Below, in pieces: positions 56,106-64,000 of a stretch of 64,000 nt of DNA. Made by a program: the position numbers and the translations under genes. Each line of letters opens with the position of its first letter. Position 1 is the first letter of the stretch. Origin of the DNA: Calothrix membranacea FACHB-236 (GTDB taxonomy: Bacteria; Cyanobacteriota; Cyanobacteriia; Cyanobacteriales; Nostocaceae); assembly GCF_014696315.1 (NCBI RefSeq), contig NZ_JACJPX010000011.1, forward strand, positions 62,001 to 126,000. Direction: 5' to 3'. The notes below the pieces were generated by a model. That model made no database searches. It was not told where the DNA came from and saw only the letters and a program-made list of their open reading frames with translations.

Positions 56106-58307
56106 TCACTTGAGATAGATCAGCAAATTCAATCCGGGGATGGTGCGGGAAAGTGTCCACAGAACTAATGTGATATATAGTAAACCCAAACCCCACTCAT
56201 ACCAGCCTAATGTGGCGATAATGCTGGGTAGATGCTCATCTCGCATCCGAATATCGTTAAATCCTAACCTGACTAAATTATTCAGGCTAAAGTCATAATA
56301 ATTCAGCCAGTTCCAACGCCGATCCCACAATAGATGCATATAGCGTTCGCGAAAGGTAGGATTTCGGGGAATTACAGGTAAGCGTCCAATGAGTAATCGT
56401 AGCTGGCGAAAGGTACCGTCTTCTGTGAAGTAGGAAACCTCTAGTAAATCGTGATAACGACCTTGCTGGTAAAGTCTAATTAATAAAATTATCGGTAATG
56501 GGACAATAATAATCAACAGACATCCCAGCGTTAGCCAAGGTTGTTCTGCACTGCGGAAAATGGCTAATAAACTCAAAAATTCTAAGCAGCTGAAACTAAT
56601 TAATATAGATATGGTTTCATAATAGGTGGGAATAATCGGCACGGGACGCAAACGTCGAAAGCGATCAGCTAGCCAAAATAGTAAGCCAAAAAAAGCGATC
56701 GCTACGCCACCTACGCCAAAAACTAGCCAAATATTTGTACCATAACCACTCAATAACAGCAGTACACTCAAAGCTAGCCAACTCCAAGCTTGGAGTAACC
56801 ACACACCTATTGATAGGGGTTCGGTGACAATTAGGCGATCGCGTAATTGGGTGTAGGTTTCTAAATCAATATCTGCTAAAGTTAGCAACTCATTGCTGTT
56901 GCGGAATGGTTTTACTTGACGACGTTGGGCGATCGCGTCTGCTTGAGTTGCAGAAAAACCTAGTTTATTCAACCTCGTTACGGTAGCACTATTGATATTT
57001 GTCCCTAGCAAACGCCGAGTTAACTCCATCAGTCGCAATCGCTGTTTTGTATATTCCAACTGATTTGCATCGGCTATTTGCTGTTGCTGACGAAAATTTT
57101 GCCCCAAATTCCGCAAGACATTTTGATTTCCTTGCAAGCTAGTGACGCAAAATCTCTTGCCAATTTCGCCAGAATTACCTAATATTTTTGCCTGATTAGA
57201 ATTAAAGCTAAGACCAGATACACCTAAAAAAGCTGCTTTGGCAAAGTTAGCATCGCTAAAATCTGCCAGATTAAGAATGCTAGCACCTTGCAGGCTCACA
57301 GGTTGATCAAACTGTGCTTCACGAAAAATCACTGCTTGATCAAAAGTCGCTGCTTTTAACAACAAAAACTGATCGAAATTAGCTTTAGTGAATTGTGCTT
57401 GATTGAAAAAATGCACATCCGAAAAATCAGCATTTCCTAACCACTGCACATTACTAAATTTAGCCAACTGCTTAAAATTTGCATGATTAAAGTTGGCGAT
57501 ATCTTCAAAGATACTATTTTGAAAGTCAACAACTTCCTGAAATTGAGTTTGTTTAAAATTAGCTTTGTTAAAAAAAATACTTCCTTGAAAATTGCTTGAT
57601 TGCCGGAATATAGCACTAGTAAAGCTGACAGTACGGCTAAATCTGGTTTCTGCCCAGTTTGTAGGTTGAATAAATGTTGCGCCTTGGGCATCTACAGACT
57701 GAAGAAAGAAAATATTAGGAAACCATACTTCGCCATTGAAGCGAGTATTTACTAGTGTCAACGAACCACGAAATACAGTAATTTCACTAGATGTATCTGA
57801 CTGCGTTCCTAATAGCGATCGGCAATCTTTAGCGTTGGGTAAGGTAACTGCTAATGATTGTAAACAAACAAAGCGCAAATTTTCTAATTGTTCTTGTTCA
57901 GTTGGAGTAAAAATTGGGGCAATTTCTTGGGCGTAAAGAGGAGTTCTTAAACCCAAATCGCTACCCATAAAATCCCCTTGAATCAGAGAATAGCTCAGAT
58001 CTAAACCCAAAGGTTTCGCGCCAGTTTTTTGTAATTCTTTACGCAACAGTTGATAAAAAGCATCGCGGAAGCTGGCATTTTCTGGGCGTAAATCAATCAC
58101 CATCTGCCGCAAATCTATTGTTAAATTACCTTCCCGAAGTATGGGTGTATGTACCCTTTCTTGTAAAAGTTCCAGAGTTAACGGTGTACGTTGTAGAGAG
58201 GTTTGAACTGCAAAGGCTGGGAGAGAAAAGCAGAAGAGAATTAATAAAACGCAGAGGAACGCAGAGGTAAAACGCAAAGATACACAGAGTAGTTTCTCTG
58301 GAATCAT
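56106..58307 (-). CDS. Signal-peptide pentapeptide-repeat protein with helix-hairpin-helix-like region and C-terminal membrane segments
   Basis: From the ATG the product is 733 residues: a signal peptide (MIPEKLLCVSLRFTSAFLCV, then LLILFCFSLPAFA, cleavage before VQT), and a domain of about 150 residues with no named family. Pentapeptides of the phenylalanine-rich AxF type follow (ANFKQTQF, ANFDQF, AIFRQS), about residues 190-360. Next is LNKLGFSATQADAIAQRRQVKPF, resembling helix-hairpin-helix/PsbU-type modules, then about four C-terminal membrane segments and a soluble segment. A TTG 16 codons upstream is open but has no signal character. The signal peptide is encoded by a repeat of the CGCAGAGG type (see findings). 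Function unknown. Confidence 0.82.
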   Translation of the reverse strand: MIPEKLLCVSLRFTSAFLCVLLILFCFSLPAFAVQTSLQRTPLTLELLQERVHTPILREGNLTIDLRQMVIDLRPENASFRDAFYQLLRKELQKTGAKPLGLDLSYSLIQGDFMGSDLGLRTPLYAQEIAPIFTPTEQEQLENLRFVCLQSLAVTLPNAKDCRSLLGTQSDTSSEITVFRGSLTLVNTRFNGEVWFPNIFFLQSVDAQGATFIQPTNWAETRFSRTVSFTSAIFRQSSNFQGSIFFNKANFKQTQFQEVVDFQNSIFEDIANFNHANFKQLAKFSNVQWLGNADFSDVHFFNQAQFTKANFDQFLLLKAATFDQAVIFREAQFDQPVSLQGASILNLADFSDANFAKAAFLGVSGLSFNSNQAKILGNSGEIGKRFCVTSLQGNQNVLRNLGQNFRQQQQIADANQLEYTKQRLRLMELTRRLLGTNINSATVTRLNKLGFSATQADAIAQRRQVKPFRNSNELLTLADIDLETYTQLRDRLIVTEPLSIGVWLLQAWSWLALSVLLLLSGYGTNIWLVFGVGGVAIAFFGLLFWLADRFRRLRPVPIIPTYYETISILISFSCLEFLSLLAIFRSAEQPWLTLGCLLIIIVPLPIILLIRLYQQGRYHDLLEVSYFTEDGTFRQLRLLIGRLPVIPRNPTFRERYMHLLWDRRWNWLNYYDFSLNNLVRLGFNDIRMRDEHLPSIIATLGWYEWGLGLLYITLVLWTLSRTIPGLNLLIYLK

Positions 58308-58310
58308 TTG
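58240..58310. repeat. CGCAGAGG-type interspersed repeat overlapping a gene start
   Basis: On the plus strand the units AACGCAGAGGAACGCAGAGG and GTAAAACGCAAAGATACAC follow each other; the phase repeats CGCAGAGG every 10-13 nt. This sequence type is familiar as an intergenic repeat in Nostocales. Here it overlaps the signal-peptide codons of the pentapeptide/membrane gene. Confidence 0.65.
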
Positions 58311-58367
58311 CGCTTTTCTCTGCAATTCTTTGCGATTCACAAGTAATTTACCCAAATTGTTTTATGG

Positions 58368-59375
58368 TTATTCATCGCTAATCAGCAGAACAATTTTACC
58401 TGTGATAGAACCACTTTCAAGTAATTGGTGAGCTTTTGCTGCTTCTTCTAAAGGCAATTTGTGGCTAACATGGATTTTTAACTTCCCTTGATCGATCCAA
58501 GTGGCGCATTGTTCGAGAATTTCTGCATGGTGTTGAAGACTTTCTACTAAGCTTTGAACCATCGGAGTTAACATCAATTCCAAACCGATGCGGAGGTTGC
58601 GATTTCGCGCAACTTTCCAAACAGTTTGGGGATCGGGTTCCAGAATCGTCACAATATCGCCATAAATTCGCACGGCGGGGAAAGTTTTACCAAAGGTTTC
58701 GCCACCGACAGTGTCAAAAGCCAAATCTACGCCTTCGCCATTCGTCCAATCTAAAGCAGCTTGCACAAAGTCAGTTTGTTTGTAAAAAATGACTTCATCA
58801 GCACCTAGTTCTTTGACAAAGTTCGCCTTATCTTGTGAACTGACTGTAGTCGCGACATTCGCACCTTTAAGTTTAGCTAGTTGAATTGCCACATGGCCAA
58901 CTCCACCAGCACCCGCATGAATTAAAACATTGTCCTTGGGTTCTAGCCGTCCCCGTTCATATAAAGCTTCCCAAGCGGTAATCAATACCAAAGGTGCGGC
59001 TGCTGCTTCGGCAAAAGATATAGAATTGGGTTTATGGGCAACAAAGCGCTCATCCACAACAGTATATTCAGCATAATTGCCTTGGTGTGCGCCTAAGCCG
59101 CCATAGCAAAAATAGACTGCATCCCCTGGACGAAAGCGTTGCACTGCACCACCTACCGCTTCCACTACACCTGCACCATCACATCCTAAAACAGCAGGCA
59201 TTTGTTCGGGGTAAAAAGTACCTCGTTGACGAAGTTTTGTATCGATGGGATTTATACCAGCTGCTACCAAGCGTACTAAAAGTTCCGTATCTCCTACAGG
59301 AACACCAGGATTTGTAATTTCCTGCACTTTTAATACGTCAGGACTACCTGCGGCTGTCATTAAGACTGCTTTCAT
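58368..59375 (-). CDS. Zinc-independent MDR oxidoreductase (quinone reductase type)
   Basis: The product from MKAVLMTAAGSPDVLKVQEI is 335 residues; an AGGAGG ribosome site lies about 9 nt before this ATG, so the 15-codon upstream extension is rejected. It has a GroES-like N-terminal domain (VLGCDGAGVVEAVGG) and a Rossmann domain with IHAGAGGVGHVAIQLAKLKGA. The structural zinc cysteines of alcohol dehydrogenases are absent, fitting the zeta-crystallin/quinone oxidoreductase branch. It reduces a quinone or enone with NADPH; the substrate is unassigned. It is monocistronic and oriented as its neighbours. Confidence 0.9.
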   Translation of the reverse strand: MKAVLMTAAGSPDVLKVQEITNPGVPVGDTELLVRLVAAGINPIDTKLRQRGTFYPEQMPAVLGCDGAGVVEAVGGAVQRFRPGDAVYFCYGGLGAHQGNYAEYTVVDERFVAHKPNSISFAEAAAAPLVLITAWEALYERGRLEPKDNVLIHAGAGGVGHVAIQLAKLKGANVATTVSSQDKANFVKELGADEVIFYKQTDFVQAALDWTNGEGVDLAFDTVGGETFGKTFPAVRIYGDIVTILEPDPQTVWKVARNRNLRIGLELMLTPMVQSLVESLQHHAEILEQCATWIDQGKLKIHVSHKLPLEEAAKAHQLLESGSITGKIVLLISDE

Positions 59376-59486
59376 AAGTTTTTTCCTCCTAACTCCAGCT
59401 AGATGCACGCACATTTGCAACTTTAGCTTAATCGGGCGTATCGAGCGATCGCTTTTATGGAGTAGTTGAAGATGAAAACTTTGTAG

Positions 59487-59506
59487 AGACGCGATTCATC
59501 GCGTCT
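59487..59506. repeat. Palindromic interspersed repeat, second copy
   Basis: AGACGCGAT-TC-ATCGCGTCT, identical to the copy at 47803-47822, lies between the MDR gene and the hypothetical gene. A GTAGAG prefix is shared as well. Confidence 0.8.
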
Positions 59507-59644
59507 TTGCAACTAGTGATGCGAAGATTTGTCGGTTAAGGGTAAAAAGGGGAATGGGAAAAGGGAAAAAACCTTTAACCCTTCACCTTTAGCCTTTTCC
59601 CCAAAACCAATTTTGGGTTCAAAACGCTTAACCGAGTAGTATTG

Positions 59645-60226
59645 CTAGTGATGCAGTATCGATTGTACTTGCTGTGTACTTTGTAATGGTGCTTCTGGAG
59701 TTCTGTTGAGTATAGTCACGGTTACCCCCAAAGCCGAAAGCGCAGCCACAGAGACCCCAGCTAGCCATCGGACTTGCTGACGCAAAGTTTTAATCTCTAG
59801 ACTCATCTTGTTTACTTCTAACTGAGAGTAAGGTTTAACTTCTGAAGCTGCTACAGCGATTTCTTGAGGTAAATTTGTGGGATCTTCAAAAGCAACCTTT
59901 ATTTTTAGCCAATCAGCAATTAATTGCGGACAGTTCTTATGAAACCAATGCCATGCAAAAATTCTAAACACTGGTTTAGACATTCTGGCAATTGATTTCA
60001 CTGTGCGGTTTAAAATACGCGATCGCAATTTCTGATTAATTAAGTTAACCGAGCCAATATCATAAAGACAATCAATAATTAGCTTAATAGTCGCTTCTTC
60101 ACTATGAGCTAAATTTTGTAGTAATAGCTTCACATCTTGCATTCGCTCTGCTGCCAGACGTTCTTGAGCTAAACTCTCAGGAGCTATTACCGATTGATGC
60201 AGACGATTCCTGGTAACTATTGTCAT
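59645..60226 (-). CDS. Conserved hypothetical protein with C-terminal membrane segment
   Basis: The 193-residue protein is mostly helical. It starts MTIVTRNRLHQSVIAPESLA, contains AAERMQDVKLLLQNLAHSEEATIKLIIDCLYDIGSVNLINQK and an IFAWHWFHKNCPQLIADWLK segment, and ends with a likely single membrane helix (WLAGVSVAALSALGVTVTIL). Preceding the helix is a short coiled-coil-like stretch (MSLEIKTLRQQVR). It looks like a tail-anchored or inner-membrane protein. I do not recognise a named domain. It is monocistronic. Confidence 0.75.
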   Translation of the reverse strand: MTIVTRNRLHQSVIAPESLAQERLAAERMQDVKLLLQNLAHSEEATIKLIIDCLYDIGSVNLINQKLRSRILNRTVKSIARMSKPVFRIFAWHWFHKNCPQLIADWLKIKVAFEDPTNLPQEIAVAASEVKPYSQLEVNKMSLEIKTLRQQVRWLAGVSVAALSALGVTVTILNRTPEAPLQSTQQVQSILHH

Positions 60227-60933
60227 ATTTGTATATTAAAATCGCGATCGCTGAAATAGGAGTATCTTTAGTTAGAAATATTAAGTATTAAAAAAGCATT
60301 TAAACAAATAATATTTTTGGGTTTTCGACAATCTGTCTAAAGGCACAAACTAAAAATAATATAGATAGAACTAACCAATTTATATAATTTTTAATTTTGT
60401 TTTTGAATCACATTTTTAGTAATTCAAAATATCCTCAGATACCAGGATTATAGTAAAACATTGATTTCAACAAAAGCTACTTAGTAACGATAGCAGGCTA
60501 ATACTTTTGATAGAAGTGATTTTAATCTTATGATAGACGTTTAGGCAAACGACAGCAGTTATTCTTAATCAAAGTTACCTTGACCGATAGCAAACCGTCG
60601 AGGGGGTTTTTACGAGGGTATGGAAATATTATTTCTTTAATGTTGCAGATCTAAGTCAAGTACCAGGATCATACTAAAAGCAGAACTTTTTTAAGAACAT
60701 AAAGATCCTTATGAAGATAACGGTAAATCTCTTGTTCTTTCAATATCCCTGAAAACTGCCCAGGCTTTCTTCTAATCTTATCTATTCGGATGTTTTAAAC
60801 CTTTCATCATTAGTTGAGGGGTTCCTCAATCTGTCGTGTTTAAAAAGACTGAATTGAGTAGCAGATTCATTTGCAACAGCATTTTGACAATCTATCAAGC
60901 ACAGAAATCTAAACTATATAAGGAACCATAATC
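60227..60933. other. Divergent intergenic region, about 700 nt
   Basis: No coding capacity or structured RNA is recognised. The two genes around it are divergent, so both promoters lie here. A 'GAGGGGGTTTTT' patch near 60600 breaks an otherwise AT-rich sequence. Confidence 0.45.
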
Positions 60934-61980
60934 ATGAGGCGTTGGAATTTATCTCAAGTTGTTTTGGCTGGTGTGTTTGCTCTCAGTTTTACTACAGTAC
61001 CCTTAAGTATGTCTGCCTCAGCCCAGAGTGGCTCTTCTGGTAGTGGCAGTTCTTCTGGTGGTAGCACGGGTACAGGTACAGGCACCACAGGTACTACAGG
61101 TAACGGCTCTGGACTTGGTACTTCTGGTACAGGTACAACAGGTAACGGCTCTGGACTCGGTACTTCTGGTACAGGCACAGGCACCACAGGTACTACAGGT
61201 ACAGGCACTGGATTCGGTACTTCCGGTACAGGCACTGGCTCAACAGGTACAACAGGTAACGGCTCTGGACTTGGTACTTCTGGTACAGGCACAGGCTCAA
61301 CAGGTACTACAGGTAGCGGCTCTGGACTTGGTACTTCCGGTACAGGCACAGGCACTACAGGTAGCGGTACTGGACTCGGTACTTCTGGCACAGGTACAGG
61401 CACTACAGGTAGCGGTACTGGACTCGGTACTTCCGGTACAGGCACCACAGGCACTACAGGTAATGGCTCTGGACTCGGTACTTCTGGTACAGGCACCACA
61501 GGTACTACAGATAGTGGCTCTGGGCTAGGTACTTACGGTACAGGCACAGGCAGCACAGGCACTACAGGTAGCGGTACTGGACTCGGTACTTCCGGTACAG
61601 GAACTGGCACCACAGGTACTACAGATAGTACAGGTACAGGTTCCACTGGTAGCGGTATTAATAGTACAGGAACTGGCACCAGTACTACAGGGACTGGGAC
61701 GGCTACTGATGGTACAGGCACTACAGGTCTTGGCACCGATGGTACAGGCACTACGGGTACTGATGGCACTAGTACAGGAACTACAGGCACTGGTACCACA
61801 ACCAACCCCTCATTCCAAGGAACTAGCGATGTCAGAGGCGATCGCGGTAGTTCTAATTGGGGTTGGTTAGGTTTACTTGGTTTAGCTGGTTTAGCGAGTT
61901 TAGCTCGTAAGCGCGAAAAACCCAAAGCTTACCCAGATCCTAATCAAGTCACAGGTTCTGGTTCCTCAACAAGATATTAA
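60934..61980 (+). CDS. Gly/Thr-rich repeat protein with WGxxGxxG sorting domain
   Basis: The 348-residue protein starts with a signal peptide ([20 protein letters not shown], cleavage near ASA-Q). About residues 45-300 are nearly pure Gly, Thr and Ser in a diverging repeat; ten units contain a (G/S)LGTS-like core ([14 protein letters not shown], one GFGTS, one GLGTY). The end is [21 protein letters not shown] (308-328), the WGxxGxxG-CTERM-like anchor, followed by a short tail. Proteins of this type are thought to be exported and anchored, and perhaps processed. No partner gene for sorting is adjacent. The codon repeats (GGT ACA GGC) cause antisense open frames that are artefacts. Confidence 0.88.
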   Translation: MRRWNLSQVVLAGVFALSFTTVPLSMSASAQSGSSGSGSSSGGSTGTGTGTTGTTGNGSGLGTSGTGTTGNGSGLGTSGTGTGTTGTTGTGTGFGTSGTGTGSTGTTGNGSGLGTSGTGTGSTGTTGSGSGLGTSGTGTGTTGSGTGLGTSGTGTGTTGSGTGLGTSGTGTTGTTGNGSGLGTSGTGTTGTTDSGSGLGTYGTGTGSTGTTGSGTGLGTSGTGTGTTGTTDSTGTGSTGSGINSTGTGTSTTGTGTATDGTGTTGLGTDGTGTTGTDGTSTGTTGTGTTTNPSFQGTSDVRGDRGSSNWGWLGLLGLAGLASLARKREKPKAYPDPNQVTGSGSSTRY

Positions 61981-62060
61981 TCCCTGAGATATTGTGGTTA
62001 GCGACTAAGCATCAGGCGATCGCTTTTTCAGAGAAATAGTTGTCTTACTGCCAAAAACAC

Positions 62061-62091
62061 AGCCTTCATGATCATAAGTGAGGGCTTTTTT
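62061..62091 (+). terminator. Terminator downstream of the Gly/Thr-rich gene
   Basis: AGCCTTCA pairs with TGAGGGCT (one G-U) across a 10-nt loop and is followed by TTTTTT. It lies about 80 nt after the stop codon. Confidence 0.78.
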
Positions 62092-62207
62092 GCCATTTAT
62101 GTGCGAACTAGTACACTGCGGCGTAAATAAAGCTACCCTTTCAAATTGTCAAAAGTCTTGATATATGAACTTTTTGACTTTTGACTTTTGACTTCCGCGC
62201 AGCGGTA

Positions 62208-64000
62208 CTAGGGTAGTTGCCAAATTTTTATAGTCTTATCTTTGCTACCGCTGACTAAAGTTTTGCCATTAGGACTAAAAGCCACAGCATAAACTTCGGC
62301 TGTATGTCCTTTAAAAGTTTGGATTACTTCTCCTGTAGTTTTCTGCCAGACTTTGACAGTTTTGTCATCACTAGCACTAGCAAGATACTCACCATTGGGG
62401 CTAAAAGCGATCGCATTGACATCAGCTGTATGTTTTTCAAAGGTACGAATGGGTTTACCTGTGTTCAGATTCCAGAGTTTGATAGTTTTATCATCGCTGG
62501 CGCTGGCTAATAACTGGCCATTGGGACTGATGGCTAAGGCATTAACATCGAGGGAATGTCCTTGAAGAGTATGTATTTTTTTACCTGTTTGTAGCTGCCA
62601 AATTTTGATAGTTCTATCGGCACTAGCACTAGCAATTTTCTCACCATTGGGGCTGATAGCAACAGCTAAAACTTCTCTTGTATGCCCCTTGAGGGTGCGA
62701 ATTTCCTTACCTGTAGGCAAATCCCAGAGTTTAATAGTTTTATCGTAACTGCCACTCACTAAAGTTTGACCATCTGGGCTAATCGCTACAGAATTGACTA
62801 AGCCTTGATGTCCTTGGAGAGTGCGAATTTTCTCACCAGTATTGAGATTCCAGATTTTAATAGTTTTGTTTTGATAACCTGCGATCGCAGTTTGGCTATC
62901 TGGAGTAACCGCCACAGCATAAACCCAACCAGAATCTGCTTTCAGGGTGCGAATTACCTGTTTTTTCTGCAGATTCCAGATTTTCACACTCTGATCGTCG
63001 CTACCACTCGCTAAGATGCCCTCTTGCCCTGTAGCTACTTGCTGGAGTGGTAGAATTGCCACATTTGTTTGTTTACTTTGGGAAGTAGAAGATGGGGACA
63101 TCGGGCTAAAAGCAAGGGTATTAACTTCACCCCGATGCCCAGTCAGGGGTAAACTTTGCCAATATGTATATCCTGCCAACCCCACTAGCAGAATTGCACT
63201 CCCCATTAGTAGTTGATATGGTAGGTGGATTTTGCTGATCAGCGTGTTTTTTAGATGAATTGAAGGTTGGAGGCTAAAACCAGAAACTTTCGCTTTACCA
63301 GCACGATCCTGGAGAAAAGTTTCTGGTTGCGGTTGCTGTGGTAAATCTTGCAAAACTGCAGTTGCTGATTGGTAGCGATGCTCAATTTCTTTTTGCAATA
63401 ACTTGTCTAATATCTGTTCTAATTGTGCAGATATGGGATATTTCAGATGTTCTCGCCAACCTTTCACCCAGTTATATCCTGCTTCCATGTACAGATGCGA
63501 TGGCTGAATTCCCGTTAACAGGGAAAAGCAGGTTACTCCCAAACTGAATAAATCGCTAGCTGGTGAGGCTAAGCCATACTTCATTTGTTCCATTGGCGCG
63601 TAACCATAAGAACCAATGCTAGTACCTGTGTGTTCTATCGAAGTGGCTGTTAATTGCTTAGATACACCAAAATCAATCAACACTAAATTCCCCCCTGCAC
63701 TTTGAGACTGGGGGGAACGACGCATAATATTATCGGGCTTAATATCGCGATGAATTACCTGATTTTCGTGAACAAAATTGAGTATAGGTAATAATTCACC
63801 TAAAAGTTGCCAAATTTTTGCTTCGCTAAAAGTTCCTTGCAGTTTTAGTTCCTGTCGTAAACTTTGGCCTTGGATAAACTGCTGTACTAAGTAGAGGTAG
63901 CTATCTTCACCAAAGTAAGCATACAAAGTGGGAATTTGGGGATGTTCTCCTAGCTGCTGCAAACGCCGTGCTTCTTCCTGAAAAAGTTCAGTAGCTTTAC
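62208..64000 (-). CDS. WD40-repeat serine/threonine protein kinase, N-terminus outside window
   Basis: The frame is open to the right edge, giving KATELFQEEARRLQQLGEHPQIP before the first in-window start candidate, so the gene continues upstream and the ATP-binding loop is missing. The kinase part shows VIHRDIKPDNIM (catalytic HRD), LIDFGVSK (DFG) and SDLFSLGVTCFSLLTG. A single membrane segment (LLMGSAILLVGLAGYTYW) joins it to seven WD40 repeats, each ending in (I/V)(K)(I/L/V)W, from GHRGEVNTLAFSP to IKIWQLP: a complete seven-bladed propeller. It is a membrane signalling kinase of the cyanobacterial Pkn type. Its targets are unknown. Confidence 0.95.
   Translation of the reverse strand, partial: KATELFQEEARRLQQLGEHPQIPTLYAYFGEDSYLYLVQQFIQGQSLRQELKLQGTFSEAKIWQLLGELLPILNFVHENQVIHRDIKPDNIMRRSPQSQSAGGNLVLIDFGVSKQLTATSIEHTGTSIGSYGYAPMEQMKYGLASPASDLFSLGVTCFSLLTGIQPSHLYMEAGYNWVKGWREHLKYPISAQLEQILDKLLQKEIEHRYQSATAVLQDLPQQPQPETFLQDRAGKAKVSGFSLQPSIHLKNTLISKIHLPYQLLMGSAILLVGLAGYTYWQSLPLTGHRGEVNTLAFSPMSPSSTSQSKQTNVAILPLQQVATGQEGILASGSDDQSVKIWNLQKKQVIRTLKADSGWVYAVAVTPDSQTAIAGYQNKTIKIWNLNTGEKIRTLQGHQGLVNSVAISPDGQTLVSGSYDKTIKLWDLPTGKEIRTLKGHTREVLAVAISPNGEKIASASADRTIKIWQLQTGKKIHTLQGHSLDVNALAISPNGQLLASASDDKTIKLWNLNTGKPIRTFEKHTADVNAIAFSPNGEYLASASDDKTVKVWQKTTGEVIQTFKGHTAEVYAVAFSPNGKTLVSGSKDKTIKIWQLP

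Noticed and set aside
60954-61925. Long open frames on the minus strand and in a second plus frame opposite the Gly/Thr-rich gene (Val/Pro-rich and Leu/Gln/Val-rich)
   Set aside because: They arise from the repeated GGTACAGGC-type codons that lack stops in several frames; the composition is a mirror of the repeat.
1-64000. CRISPR array, prophage, tRNA or rRNA genes
   Set aside because: No regularly spaced direct repeats, phage structural genes or tRNA/rRNA signatures were seen on reading. The heptamer tracts are STRRs and not CRISPR.
1-64000. Frequent GCGATCGC octamers as a special signal
   Set aside because: They are the known HIP1 sequence, common in coding and non-coding DNA of cyanobacteria, and used here only as a taxonomic hint.

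Overview
The window looks like chromosome of a filamentous, probably heterocyst-forming cyanobacterium (Nostocales, Nostoc/Calothrix/Tolypothrix type). The GCGATCGC octamer (HIP1) is very frequent, intergenic regions carry the tandem heptamers typical of this order (STRR: CCCCAAT, ATTACCC, ATTGGGG types), and the gene set is cyanobacterial: an RNase E with the C-terminal PNPase-docking nonapeptide, ClpS, a ferredoxin-type GOGAT, DICT-domain and pentapeptide-repeat proteins, a DUF1997 protein and a WD40 serine/threonine kinase. No rRNA, tRNA, CRISPR array, prophage or transposase gene was recognised. Most of the window is core chromosome.

Layout. 1-8.9 kb: the 3' part of a B12-binding radical SAM gene; a DICT/degenerate HD-GYP protein translationally coupled to a pentapeptide-repeat protein; a VapBC-type toxin-antitoxin pair whose PIN toxin is interrupted by one in-frame TAA; a CPBP protease; clpS; an LL-diaminopimelate-type aminotransferase; and a STAS protein preceded by a perfect CRP-type palindrome. 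9.1-15.1 kb: a radical SAM/DUF2344 protein, rne and rnhB in a row. 15.2-23.1 kb: DUF1997, pheA, a LON-domain protein, and the str operon on the minus strand (rpsL, rpsG, fusA, tuf, rpsJ). 23.2-33.3 kb: an A-type Fe-S carrier, a mannose-6-phosphate isomerase cupin, a secreted phosphodiester glycosidase, the large glutamate synthase gene, and a polysaccharide deacetylase. 34.9-42.9 kb: five consecutive GT-C-like multi-pass membrane glycosyltransferase genes, after a 1.6 kb gene-free stretch. 43.7-55.3 kb: dxr, an NhaP-type antiporter, a DUF389 protein, an MFS-like transporter fused to HEAT repeats, infC, an alpha/beta hydrolase, a BON protein, ilvN and an SDR. 56-64 kb: a secreted or membrane pentapeptide protein, an MDR oxidoreductase, a hypothetical protein, a Gly/Thr-rich WGxxGxxG protein, and the 3' part of a WD40 protein kinase.

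How genes work together. The clearest functional units are the str operon (translation), rne-rnhB (RNA processing, next to the radical SAM/DUF2344 gene as commonly seen), the toxin-antitoxin remnant, the DICT-pentapeptide pair (stop/start overlap), and the GT-C block with the nearby deacetylase, glycosidase and mannose-6-P cupin, which suggests envelope glycan work. pheA, ilvN, the aminotransferase and GOGAT supply amino acids; dxr supplies isoprenoids.

The non-coding part holds several repeat classes: MITE-like elements sharing terminal inverted repeats (32.1 and 55.9 kb), a short palindrome with an AGACGCGAT arm (47.8 and 59.5 kb), STRRs, and a CGCAGAGG-type repeat that appears to have become the signal-peptide coding sequence of the 56-58 kb gene. 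I did not find a clearly new multi-gene defence or biosynthetic system. The best candidates for follow-up are the repeat-derived signal peptide and architecture of the 56-58 kb protein, the DICT/HD-GYP-pentapeptide module, the perfect CRP site, and the broken toxin with its intact antitoxin.
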